64,000 bases of DNA from Sindora glabra (GCA_020226215.1 CM035235.1:41945352-42009351), one strand, 5' to 3'; positions 25,607-36,004 are shown, numbered from the stretch's first letter. Numbers and translations are program-made. Notes: generated from the letters alone by a model not told the origin.

Positions 25607-26039
25607 TGATGAAAATAATTAAAGTGGGTACACCCATAATGGATAAGCCACAATATTTGAATTTTATATTCAAATAATAAAATAAATAAAGGGTGGTTAT
25701 CCAGATAATCACCCACTAACACTTATTTTAAAAAAATGGGAGTTAACAAAGAGATTAACCTCTCTCTTCAAAAAAATTGATCATCATCAAAACTTTTAGA
25801 GAAAGAAACATCTCTCTCTCTCTGTGAATTCTCTATGCGTAAGGAGAAAAGAGTTCTGGTGGAATTGTGGTGAACAAGTAAGCAAAAGTTCAGGATTTGT
25901 AATTCTTTGTTGCTGCATGGATTGGTGGATTGTGGCTATAGATTAGTGGATTACGACACCAAAAAAGATCAAGCAAGAAATCCAAGTATGTATTATTCCA
26001 TATTTATTATTTTTGGATTCTCTAAAAATTATCCCTTTA
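25607..26039 (+). repeat. 5' LTR of the copia element
   Basis: 433 bp starting TGATGAAAATAATT and ending ...TTATCCCTTTA. It is followed after one base by the primer binding site. The ending is TA rather than the usual CA. A CT-rich microsatellite lies near the middle. Confidence 0.9.
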
Positions 26040-26040
26040 T

Positions 26041-26052
26041 TGGTATCAGAGC
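26041..26052 (+). promoter_or_regulatory. Primer binding site (initiator tRNA-Met)
   Basis: TGGTATCAGAGC, complementary to the 3' end of plant initiator methionine tRNA, one base after the 5' LTR. This is the standard primer site of plant copia elements. Confidence 0.93.
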
Positions 26053-26564
26053 TTGGTTAATCTGCTGTCTGTAAACCCTACATGCTATAAATTCAATTGT
26101 ATGATATTGTATTAAACATGAATTAATTGTTTCAATTGCACGAGAACATGATTTTATTCTTTCTTCTTTCTTTTATGGTATGATATGAAATAAAATATAG
26201 CCATTAATTTATCCTTTCTATTTCTGATAAATTAATCAGTGAAGATTTGCATCATACTGATAAGAAAGCATAAAACTTTCATAAAACACAACCTTCCTAG
26301 TAGAAAAACACCATGAACCCATAAAACTCAAAATCGTACATTTTTTCAAAATATTAGGTCTTTTGGAAATTGGATCTTTTAGGTCATAAAATTAGCCTAG
26401 ATTTGTAAAGCATGAAATTATGAGAATTTAGGCTTTTGAATCACCCAAAACAGAGTTCTAGATTAAAAGTTATGGCCAAAATATGAAATCTGCATAAAAT
26501 AGACTTGTTTAACTGCGAACTGGGTCGAGTTAACCCAATTGACCCGCATGGCTGAAGGCAATGG

Positions 26565-26658
26565 TCAAAATGACATGTCATTTTGACGTAAGGGCCATTC
26601 TGCCATGAACTAAAATGACACGTCATTTATAACAAAGACCAAAACGACACATCGTTTT
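26565..26658. promoter_or_regulatory. Cluster of three palindromes in the leader
   Basis: The first (26565-26586) is a perfect 22-bp palindrome with arm TCAAAATGACA. The second (26612-26628) is near-perfect, AAAATGACACGTCATTT. The third (26641-26658) is AAAACGACACATCGTTTT with 7-base arms. The TGACRYGTCA cores resemble bZIP-type sites (TGACGT/ACGT). They lie downstream of the LTR, so they could act as an internal enhancer or as RNA hairpins. The function is inferred only. Confidence 0.5.
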
Positions 26659-27153
26659 AATAACCAAAAAAAAATCTTACTAGTCCACTTTTGGGAACCG
26701 CACATGTGGCCCACCTCCAAAACAAAATGCCATGTGTCATATACCAATGGAAAGAGGAGAAAAATATCAATTAGCAGAACCAATTCCAGTGGTTGGAAAA
26801 TCCCTGAAAGGCAGCGCATGGTGTGCACGTGTCATTGCTGCAAGTGGGGAAACTTCTATTTTGCAATTTTTTTGAATTTTTCAATATTGGATCTTGTGGC
26901 GGCACGTGTGGGCATGTGAGATGTCCTTTTGGGGTACAGTTTGATCCTAAAAGTCCATAAATTCAATATTTACACATTGGTATATTTTTTGTATATTTTT
27001 GAAAAAAAATTTGACACTGCTTTTACTAAAAAATGGCACTTTTCAACCATATTTTTTTGTTTTTGTTTATTTTCATAAACAGATAATGGAACGGTGGTTT
27101 ATGGAGGAATATGGTCCTCATGAATTTTTAGGGAGTGTGGGTGAAGATCCTAA

Positions 27154-27687
27154 AGAGTCGGACTAGATAGATACCCTAAAAGATCTCCAAATAATGATGC
27201 ATACGTTATAGAAAGAACCAATCAAGCCATTTTTCCTATGCAAACTCTTTTACAAGAAGTAAAAGTTTTGAAATCAAATCTAAGCAAAAGAGGAAAAGTG
27301 TTTCCCAACTATCATTAGGTTCGTACTATGCTAGAAGAAATTCCAGATGATGACTTTTGGTTTCCAATCAAAAAGGCACTTCTGAAATGCAGAGACCATA
27401 AACTAAAAATTATGAGATTCATTGATCTTGATAGATGCATGGAAGAACTAAGACTCCAAGAAGTCCGTTACATTAAAGCAAATTGGAGCAAAATTGTCTT
27501 ATTGTCACAATTCCCAAACATGAAGAGTGCAAGATATTTTGGATGCAACACTCTGGAAAAAGGCTTACACTTGAAATGTCCTCTTAAAGCCATGAATACA
27601 CACAATTATGGAGAAGTTCATTCAACAAAACCTTCACCAAATCTTTTCAACACTTTTGAAGAAATGAAGGCTTTGAACTCAAATTGA
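27154..27687 (+). CDS. Extra reading frame upstream of gag, unknown product
   Basis: The frame is open from just after a stop near 27151 to TGA at 27685-27687, apart from one TAG at 27316. The longest ATG-started part is 27328-27687 (119 residues, MLEEIPDDDFWFPIKKALL...). It is charged, with a possible amphipathic stretch near LDRCMEELRLQEVRYIKANW and a KSARYFGCN segment. It has no zinc knuckle, protease or other retroelement motif and no membrane segment. It lies between the primer site and gag, where copia elements normally have only a short leader. It may be a captured host exon or a lineage-specific accessory frame. An ATG at 27086 opens a different, 27-codon frame. I do not recognise the protein. 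Confidence 0.5.
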
Positions 27688-28102
27688 GTTTTTGAGATTG
27701 AATCATTGGTGTTTGTTTATTTTTTTATTTTTATTGCTATTTTTGTTGAGAACATTTTATGATTTTTGATATGTTATTGGTTGGACATATATGATGTTTT
27801 AATGGATATTTGATTCTCTTTATTTAAATATATGATTATTCTATGGAATCTTATATCTAAGTGGGAGCTCTTATACTATGATATTTTATTTATTTAAAAG
27901 CAACTTAATGTATGATATTTGCATGAGAATAATCTCGATAAGGAATAATGATAGTACTTAGGAAAACATGCAATAGGAGTATGACAAACGTAAACTCCCG
28001 ACTGTGAACTAAGCAATGTCATTATTGTTCTATGCGAGAACTATGCAAATAAATGACACTGTATACTCATAAGGAAACATTCATGTACTATGATTCAACA
28101 GA
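27688..28102 (+). other. Leader between the extra frame and gag
   Basis: About 415 bases with no coding pattern. T-rich at first, then with several short upstream ATGs. No splice signal can be assigned with confidence. Confidence 0.5.
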
Positions 28103-28990
28103 ATGGCAAGCAAGAACATTTTTGCTGAATTAAACAAAGGTGGCAAATTAAACAGGGATAAATGGGAAATATGGCATCGAAAAATATCTTACATCCTAGA
28201 AGAGCAAGATGCTCTCGAAGCCTTAAACAATGTCATGATAGAACCTGAACATGTGAACACTATTTAGCATAGGAGAGATGCTGAAGCTTTCACAATCTGG
28301 AAGAAAAAGAACAGTATAGCTCACATTACACTTTTAAGTGCAATGGCGGATGACCTCATATGTGAATATGAAAACTACCTTACTGCTCAAGGCATGTGGA
28401 TTGCCTTAAAGGAGAAATTTGGTGTTACTTCTACTACTAAATTAAGAAGACTCACAATCAAATTTGACATATACAAACTTCGGCCTGATACGCCGATGAA
28501 ACAACATTTAAGAGAAATGTCAAATATTATCCATTAGCTAAAAATCACAAGACCTGCACTTTCAGATGAGTAACAAGTGCAAACAGTGATTAGATCACTC
28601 CCTGCAAGTTAGGAACATATGAAGGTCAATTTAACTCACAATGAAAGTATTGTTACTTTTGACGATGTGGCAAGACATCTGGAATTTGATGATGAATGTT
28701 TAGAGGCTTATAGATCCTCCGGACAAGCACATGTAGCAAAGGGTGCAAAACCCTTAAATTTCAAGAATAAATTTAAGAAAAAAAAGAAGTTCCAGAAGAG
28801 AAAAATAAGACCCAATCCAAAGGGCAAGAAAACCTTCAAGAAAAAGAAGGGAAAACATGGCAAAAAAAAATTTGATCTTAAAAAGGTCAAATGTTATGCC
28901 TGCTAGAAAATGGGACATTTTGCTCAAGATTGCACACAGCAAAATGAACAGAATCAAGTAATACTAGACATTGAACTTTTACACATTGCA
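28103..28990 (+). pseudogene. gag: Copia gag (capsid and nucleocapsid), with stops
   Basis: The frame starts MASKNIFAELNKGGKLN and continues with the usual WxxW block (DKWEIWHRKISYIL), as in plant copia capsid proteins of the UBN2 type. It stays in one frame to the protease but is cut by TAGs at 28265 and 28538 and further stops around 28570-28615. The C-terminal part is Lys-rich (nucleocapsid) and ends in a CCHC zinc knuckle at 28892-28933. Cys, Cys, His and Cys are all present, but the codon after the second Cys is TAG (28904-28906). The protein would form the virus-like particle and bind element RNA. With these stops it cannot be made. Confidence 0.9.
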
Positions 28991-29416
28991 TATGTTTCCA
29001 GTACTATTTTTCTAACAGAATCTCATCCTTTATGGATTTTGGATTCAAGTGCCACAGACCATGTGAGCAAGGATCAAGGATCCTACATTGAATACTGTTG
29101 ATTACCAAGTTAAAGCAAATGGCTTTACGTTGGAAATAATGCAAGGATTGAAGTTAAAAGCTTTGAAATATGCAAATTAAATTTGCACGATGGAAAAACT
29201 CTAATCTTACATGATGTACTTTTTGCACCCAATATTCGAGGGAATTTAGTTTTTGTTTGTTCCTTACTTCAGTTAGAATTTTCAATTAATTTTCAAGACA
29301 ATGTTGCTGACATTTTTATGGATAATGTATTGTATGGATCTGGCTTTAATTCCAATGGTTTTATTATCTTGGATGTTATTAGTAATACTGCTTTACTACT
29401 TCTACTTCCAATCTAA
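28991..29416 (+). pseudogene. pol: Copia aspartic protease, decayed
   Basis: In the same frame as gag, LWILDSSATDHVS at about 29030 is the active-site region; the normal D-S/T-G-A has become D-S-S-A (Asp at 29042-29044). A stop at 29099-29101 and another a few codons later break the domain. The second half (DGKTLILHDVLFAPNIRGNLVFV) matches the family's 'LxDVLYxPxxxxNLxS' block. The frame ends at 29416, after which pol continues in another frame, so a frameshift lies near 29415-29425. The enzyme would process Gag-Pol; this copy is inactive. Confidence 0.88.
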
Positions 29417-29424
29417 GCATTGAT

Positions 29425-30550
29425 ATGGATACTTGGCATACTAGACTAGGACATATAAATCAAAATAGAATGATTAAACTAGCAAAAGAAGGATTGCTAG
29501 GTCCAATTATGAAATTAGAGATGTCCTTATATGAACATTATCTAGTTGGTAAAGCAACTAGAAAATCGTTTGGAAAAGGGACTAGGGCAGAAACTCCATT
29601 ACAATTAATTCATTCTAATATATGTAGTCCTTTGAGTGTGAGGGCAAGGCATGGAGCTTAGTACTTCATCACTTTCATTGATGATTACTCACGATATGGT
29701 CATATCTATTTGATTTCACATAAATCAGAGGCATTAGATTACTTGAAGCATTATTTAAATGAGGTTGAAAATCAAATGGATAAGAAAGTAAAAGCGTTGA
29801 GAACGGACCGTGGTCGTGAATATTTATCTGAGCAATTTAAAAAGCTCTGTGAGGAAAAGGGAATAATGAGACAATTTACAATCCTTGGCACTTCACAACA
29901 AAATGGAGTAGCTGAAAGAAGAAACAAAATAGTTTTAGACATGGTTAGGTCAATGATGGCACAAGCCAATCTCCCATTTTCATATTAGGGAGATGCAATA
30001 TTAATAGCAACCTTCATACTTAACCGTGTGCTTTCAAAATCTATTACATCCACACAATTTGGACTATGGACAAAATGCAAACCTAATTTAACTATTCTCA
30101 AACCTTGGGAATCTACTGCATATGTCCATAATATTTCCCACAGATATGGAAAATTAGGTCCCAAAGGAAAAAAATGTATCTTTATAAGATACTTAGAATT
30201 ATCTAAAGGATACGTTTTCATTAGTGAAAATGAGGATGGAATAGTAACAAAACTTGAATCAAGAGATGCCATATTTTTAGAAAATGAATTTCCTAGTAGA
30301 GGAGAAATTGATTGTACTGTATCTTTTTATGAGTTACAAGATCAAATGGATAATATTGAATCTTATCCATCTTATCCAAGTGGAAGCTTTCAAAGAGTAA
30401 ATCCCATTCCAAGTGGGAGCTTTAAGAGAATAATTAAGAATCCTGTATTTAGAAATGAGGAAATACAGGAAACCCCACTAAGGAAAAGTCAAAGAGGAAG
30501 TGTACCTAAAAGATGCTTTTTAATTGAAGGATCAACTCTTATGGTTACTC
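29425..30550 (+). pseudogene. pol: Copia integrase, decayed
   Basis: The GAG-pre-integrase zinc-binding part starts at 29428 (WHTRLGHINQNRMIKLAKEG) with both His present. The expected Cys pair is Tyr-Glu-His-Tyr, so zinc binding is lost. The catalytic core keeps D (29680, FIDDYSR), D (29806, RTDRGREY) and E (29914, NGVAERRN), with 35 residues between the second D and E, the family's DD35E spacing. Stops lie at 29659 and 29986. The C-terminal part carries repeated 'PSGSF' pieces near 30375-30430 before the reverse transcriptase. Confidence 0.92.
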
Positions 30551-31611
30551 CTCAAGATGAAGAAGAGCCAAGAACAATTCAAAAGGCTCTATCTTGCCCT
30601 ACTAAGGAATATTGGAAAAAGGCAATGGAGGAAGAAATTGACTCAATGAAAACCAACAAGATTTGGAAACTAGTTGACCTATCATCTGACCGAAGAGCAA
30701 TTAGGAACAAGTGGGTCCTTAAAATTAAAAGAAAGGTAGACGGATCAATTAAAATATATAAGGCCCAACTAGTTGCAAAGAGGTATACATAATAGGAAGG
30801 AATAGATTATGAAGACATATTCTCACCTGTTGTACATTTTAATTCAATAAGATTGCTTCTAGCCATAATAGCAAACCTAGATTTCGAATTACATCAAATG
30901 GATGTAAAAATTTCCTTTCTTAATGGAAAACTAGATGAAGAAATCTATATGGAACAGCCAATAGGTTTCATACAAAAAGGAGAAGAGAAGAAAATTTGTA
31001 AACTCCAAAGATCCATTTATGGACTCAAACAATCATCCAAACAATGGTATTTGAAATTTCACCAAGCTGTGATCTCATATGATTTCCAAATGATTGAGGA
31101 AGACCATTGTGTTTACATCAAGCAGTATGGAGGTAATCTAGTGATATTATCCCTTTACGTGGATGATATACTATTGGCTGGAAATAATTTAAATTCAATT
31201 ACAACCATTAAGAAATGGATATCCTCAAATTTTGAGATTAAAGATATGGGTGAAGCCAATTATATTCTTAGAGTGAAAACCTTTAGGGTTCGCTCTAAGA
31301 AACTTGTTTCACTTTCTCAAGAAAATTATATAAGAAAAATTCTTAAGAAATTCAATATAAAAGATTATAAACCCATGGATACCCCTATAAATAAGAGTGA
31401 ACCGTTAAGTCAATAAATGTGTCCTAAAGATGAATCTGAGAAGAAATCTATGGAAAAAATCCCTTATTCTAGTGTGTTTGGTAGTCTAATGTATGCAATG
31501 ATGTGTACAAGACCGAATATTTATCATGCGGTTGGACTCGTAAGTAGATACCAATCAAACCTCGGACAAAAACATTGGAAAGCCATCAAGAGAATAATAA
31601 GGTATCTATAA
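30551..31611 (+). pseudogene. pol: Copia reverse transcriptase, decayed
   Basis: The domain starts near EEEPRTIQKALSCPTKEYWKKAM, followed by RNKWVLKIKRKVDGSI and KAQLVAKRYT, then two stops at 30790-30795. It resumes with EGIDYEDIFSPVVHFNSIRL, ELHQMDVKISFLNG, EEIYMEQPIGF and RSIYGLKQSSKQWY. The catalytic YVDD box is intact at 31156-31167. DTPINKSEPLSQ is followed by a stop at 31414. FGSLMYAMMCTRPNIYHAVG (about 31480) is the connection to RNase H. The polymerase active site is therefore better preserved than the integrase zinc finger. Confidence 0.95.
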
Positions 31612-33605
31612 GGCATGATTGATTATGCACTATGTTATCATGGGAATGATCTAAGCTTGGTCGGATATTTTGATACTGATTAGGTAAGAGACCTGGATGA
31701 GTGAAAATCCACATTAGGTTACTCATTCTTGCTAAATAATGGTGCCTTATCATAGTGTAGCAAGAAGCATACATGCATTGCATTGTCGACAATGGAAGCA
31801 GAGTTTGTAGCATGTTTTGCAGCAGTACAAGAGGCTATATGGCTAAAGAGATTTATAGAACATTTGGGGATTAATGGTGAAAATTTAGATCTCATCCTGA
31901 TATATTGTGATAGTTAAGCAGCTATGGCATATACAAAGGATGCCAAATACCATAACAAGTGTTAGTGTATATGCCCTAAAACCAATCATATTAGTGATTG
32001 TAATTTTGAATCATGTTATTTTAATGGCAATTCCAATTATTATATTTATATATATTGTCTGCGTAATATATTCAATTATAATAATAACCTTAGAATAATT
32101 GTATTCTTAAATGTCCTTAGTCATATATCATTGTGGATTAGGTTGCTTTGATATGTTAAGATTAGCATGTGTGAAGACTTATATGGGATATTAAGTTTAC
32201 ACATGAGTACAAGTTAGAGAACTTGTATACTGGACCGACCCATATTAAGAACACTACATGGATCGTTATATAAGTGTCATAAGTGGTTCTTAGTGATCAT
32301 TATTAATATGGTCCTTTGACTTGGGATCACTAAGGTTCCCTACATGTGAGTTTCATATTTTGATACTATTCTATGTCACTAATGGTTGAGTGAATGCAAG
32401 GGTAGATATTGGATATGTCACATATCATGCGGAGGGGTTTGTGTGATCAAGATGGATTTGTCCCTCCTATATAACAGGAATAACATCTATAGGCCCCTTG
32501 ATTAAGTAAAGCTGAGAAAATGCATGGCCATGCTCAGATGAATTGACATGAGATGTCGATTACATTTGTTTCAGTCAGCTTACTTAGGAATCAAGAAACT
32601 TTAAGATTGGGCTATACGGGAATGACATGGTCCATGTCTCGTGCTCAATCTAGATGTATAGGACAAAAGGATATAAGTGATGATCACGTGTAAAGGTTTA
32701 GTCAACTCACCGACTTTCTCATTACTTGGGTAACAATGATGTGTTGCTAGACACCAATCATTGTTTATGATCATTAATATGATTAATGGTCATTGCTAAC
32801 GTAATGAGAGCCTGTAAGGTCGCACACGTAGAGCTTAGTGAATTTGGAATTAATGGACTAAATTATTTGGGCTTAATATTTGGGAATTCATGTTATAATT
32901 ATAAGGCCCAATAGTAAGCCTATAATTGTACATGGAATAAAGCCCAAATAGGTTAGGTTTTTCTATGCACCTATTTAAATAGGCTTATTAGGTAATAATA
33001 GGATTACTATCATTATTCACGCACCCCAAAAAGGCATAGAAAACCCTAGCACCTCTCCTTGACCAAAACCCTTGAAGAGGCATAGATAGCACTACGAGGT
33101 GTAAGGAGATCAATTCCAACCAGTGTGTGTAGTGGACATTCATCGATGATTCATGGGTTCATGTGGATACCACAGAGGTGTAGCCACATAAACGCTGTAC
33201 TAGTGATCTGATCTTCTAGTTTCTATTCTAGTTCGTGATTTGGAGAGCAGATTGGATTGAAAAACGGACAGAAGTAGATCAGATTTGCTGTGTAGCGAAC
33301 AGAAGATTTTTTAGCCGAAAGGTATAAATCCTAATCCTTAATCTATGGTGTTCTAAATTCGCATGGATCCTTAGTGGAAATCGTGCAAAATTTTATTTCG
33401 TTGTGCATGTATGATGCGTGATTTTCAGCAACAAGACCAAGCATATTAATATAAAGTATCATTTTGTGAGAAATGCCATAGTTAAGAAAAAGGTCATCGT
33501 TCAGTACATTTCTACGCAAAAGATGATAGTAAATCCATTCACTAAACCAATACCTAGAGATATATATATTCAACATGTAAAATCTCTTGGTATACATAGA
33601 ATGTA
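31612..33605 (+). pseudogene. pol: Copia RNase H, split by a nested solo LTR
   Basis: The first half (31612-31959) shows GYSFLLNNGALS, LSTMEAEFVACFAAVQEAIWL and AAMAYTKDAKYHN with several stops. The TMEAEF motif carries an active-site Glu. The solo LTR at 31960-33430 interrupts the domain immediately after this. The second half resumes at 33431 with the TKHINIKYHFVR block, VQYISTQKMIVNPFTKPI and a final stop at 33603-33605. The reading frame around the insertion is otherwise what the family predicts, which shows the LTR is a late addition. Confidence 0.93.
31955..33435 (+). mobile_element. Nested solo LTR, 1471 bp, copy 2
   Basis: The LTR spans 31960-33430 (TGTTAGTGTATATGCCC ... GATTTTCAGCA) between perfect ACAAG duplications (31955-31959, 33431-33435). 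It is the same family and exactly the same length as 16032-17502. The terminal TG and CA are both intact here. It has no coding content and lies inside the RNase H region of the copia element. Confidence 0.95.
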
Positions 33606-34680
33606 AATGAACATTCCCATATTGAAATGAATGAGTTGTTTTATTAAATTATTGATGTTATAATATGTATATAAGTATACGAATGTCCAGTATGTCGTAC
33701 AGGTTAATAAGGTTAGTTCTCTCACATGAACAACTGCCTCTAACACTTATGAGGGTGGGTAGAAATGAAACATGTGTTCACCAACATGATAATATGAAAT
33801 GTTCATTTGGTAGAGAAATAACACAAAATAAAATATATCACCTCCAAAGTGGAGATGACATCTAAAATATAAATATGGATCGATTTGTGGATTCTCCCAC
33901 TTTCCACAATACCTATAGCTAGACAATGAGTTCTTTACATACAGATGCCAAGAGAAGTCAACAATGTGAAAGAATTCAAGTTAGGTACTGTGTGTGCCTG
34001 AACTAAAGTCTATACGGTATTACTAATAAAATTAACATACGCCCTTATATTAAAAAGGAAATACTGTAGCATGTGATTCATACCACATGTGCAAAAAAAT
34101 TGGAAACGGGAAGCAAGTGAAAGAACCTTGGTTCATTACTGTGTGAGTCCCAGAAAAGAAAAATTATTTTCATGGATACCCTTTAACTTTGATGATATCA
34201 TAGAGAAATGATATAGTGTTTACTACTTTAGTATGTGTCTTATGATCATGAAATTTTTTAATCTAAAAGATAAAATGCTAGGAAAGCAGCTATTTCAAAT
34301 CGAAGTGATATGCGGGTGAAAGGAAGATTTCCTAACATATATACAATTATGCTAGTGTCTAAGACATATCCGTTATGAAGTTAATTTTGATAAAATCATA
34401 AGTGTGGACGCTATGCATATGTGAATTGCAATTTGAGCTTATAATAAAGCTCATGAGGGATTAGATTTGCAAATGAAAAGCGTATATGGGATTTCTAGGG
34501 CATCTGAGGCATAATATAAACAACTAAGAGTAAAGGTTGTCTTATGCTGATTCTATATAAGAATTTCTAGTACAATAACACCCAAGATAACGTCATACCC
34601 ACGTGGTCATGACAATACACCAAGTATGAAAACCTAAAAGAGAGAGAAGATTATATGATGCGACTCATCCCATTATGTGT
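33606..34680 (+). other. Spacer between pol and the polypurine tract
   Basis: About 1.1 kb inside the copia element with only short chance frames (for example 66 codons at 33665-33865, no motif). Copia elements usually have a short 3' untranslated part, so this is long. Confidence 0.6.
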
Positions 34681-34690
34681 GAGTGGGAGA
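34681..34690 (+). promoter_or_regulatory. Polypurine tract
   Basis: GAGTGGGAGA immediately before the 3' LTR: the typical plus-strand priming site of plant copia elements. Confidence 0.9.
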
Positions 34691-35114
34691 TGATGAAAAT
34701 AATTAAAGTGGGTACACCTATAATGGATAATCCACAATATTTGAATTTTATATTCAAATAATAAAATAAATAAAGGGCGATTATCAAGATAAGCACCTAC
34801 TGACACTTATTTTAAAAAAAAAATGGGACTTAACAAATAGATTAACCTCTCTCTTTAAAAAAATTGATCATCATCAGAAACATCTCTCTCTCTCTTTGTG
34901 AATTCTCTGTGCATAAGGAGAAAAGGGTGCTAGTGGAATTGTGGTGAACAAGTAAGCAAGAGTTCGGGATTTGTAATTCTTTATTGCTGTGTGGATTGGT
35001 GGATTGTGGCTGTAGATTAGTGGATTACGACATCAGAAAAGATCAAGCAAGGAATCCAAGTATGTATTATTCCGCATTTATTATTTTTGGATTCTCTAGA
35101 AATTATCCCTTTTA
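34691..35114 (+). repeat. 3' LTR of the copia element
   Basis: 424 bp starting TGATGAAAATAATT and ending ...TTATCCCTTTTA, followed by the CTAAT duplication. Compared with the 5' LTR it lacks about 10 bases near the CT-rich tract and differs at about 30 positions. Confidence 0.93.
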
Positions 35115-35322
35115 CTAATTATTTCCATGTCATGACATTTCTCAATTACAACTTTGCTCAAAATAATTTACCGCAGTTCATTTACTTTTTATCGAAATCA
35201 AATGTGTCATTTGTTTTCATTCTTCAAAATTATTAGGATTTCTAAACTAATTGAATAAATCAGCATATTTTATATGTTTTTTAACAATAAATAATAGAAC
35301 AACTCATTGATATTTTGTGCAA

Positions 35323-35553
35323 TTTAGAAAGGACAAAACTTAGGTAAAGTTCCTTTGATATTCATCATAAGATTTTCTAATTATATTATGAAATGTGTGT
35401 TGATTTCCCTAATTAAAGAAAATAATTATTGCATTGATAGTTTTTGTAATTATTAATAGGAATTAAATATGAGAAATGCACATATCTTGTGATGTCATTT
35501 GAGACCATATGCCAAGCACCTAAGAAAATTTACCTAAGTTTTGTCCTTTTAGA
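35323..35553. mobile_element. 219-bp MITE with perfect 20-bp inverted ends
   Basis: The body 35329-35547 begins AAGGACAAAACTTAGGTAAA and ends with its exact complement. The 6-bp flank TTTAGA is present on both sides (35323-35328, 35548-35553). The other T1 copies lack the body. It has no coding capacity. The flank length does not fix the superfamily. Confidence 0.8.
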
Positions 35554-35786
35554 AAAATAAACAAAGACATAACTCTAATTGTATTTCACAACAATATTTA
35601 TACAATTTCCATAATTGTCTTGTAGTTTGAAATATTTCTCCCTTTTTCTTTTCTTTTTTGTTTTTGCTTTCTCCTTTCATTGGGAGGTCCCCTCTGCATC
35701 CAAAGTTCAATCCATAATTTTTATGTATGTACGTCTAGTAGTTTAACAATTACATGGTTTTTGCTACCATAACAAAATCATATAGA

Positions 35787-36004
35787 AAATTAAGACACAT
35801 GCATCCACATAAAGAGCTTTAAGTGCAATACATGTATATCAAGGGCTTTTGGAGATAGAAAGTCCAGATACATTCATCTATATAGGGAGTTTTATGTGCA
35901 ACACATGTATATCAAGGTCTTATGGAGACATAAAGTTAAGATACATGCATCTATATAGAGTGAGAGTTTTGAGTGCAACACATGTATATTAAAGACTTTT
36001 GGAG
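35787..36004. repeat. Tandem triplication, about 73 bp
   Basis: Three units starting near 35787, 35859 and 35932 share 'aagatacatgcatctatata', 'gtgcaacacatgtatat' and 'cttttggaga'. T1 copy A has this block once (about 12545-12590). Confidence 0.75.

Larger units (their letters stand above)
25602..35119 (+). mobile_element. Ty1/copia LTR retrotransposon, nearly complete but dead
   Basis: The element spans 25607-35114 with 5-bp duplications CTAAT on both sides (25602-25606, 35115-35119). In order: 5' LTR, primer site, 2-kb leader with an extra reading frame, gag, protease, integrase, reverse transcriptase, RNase H, a 1.1-kb spacer, polypurine tract and 3' LTR. Integrase before reverse transcriptase is the copia order. 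The coding part has in-frame stops, one frameshift and a nested solo LTR. The LTRs differ at about 30 of some 420 aligned positions by eye (about 7%) plus a 10-base gap, so the insertion is not recent. Paralogous T1 copies keep the empty site at 13716-13720 and 50940-50944. Confidence 0.95.
14951..35244. repeat. Tandem segmental duplication, second copy, interrupted by insertions
   Basis: It starts like 9437 and ends at about 35244, where homology to about 13850 of the first copy breaks off. Removing the MITE, the extra 145-bp repeat, the 1471-bp solo LTR, the 4615-bp insertion and the 9508-bp copia element with their duplications leaves about 4.2 kb. The matching part of the first copy (9437-13850) is about 4.4 kb. 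The order of blocks is unchanged. Confidence 0.75.

Noticed and set aside
28708..28957. Minus-strand frames opposite gag
   Set aside because: They are antisense shadows of the Lys-rich nucleocapsid (AAG/AAA read as Phe/Leu).
33665..33865. 66-codon frame after pol as an envelope-like or accessory gene
   Set aside because: It has no signal peptide, membrane segment or family pattern and sits in a decayed spacer.
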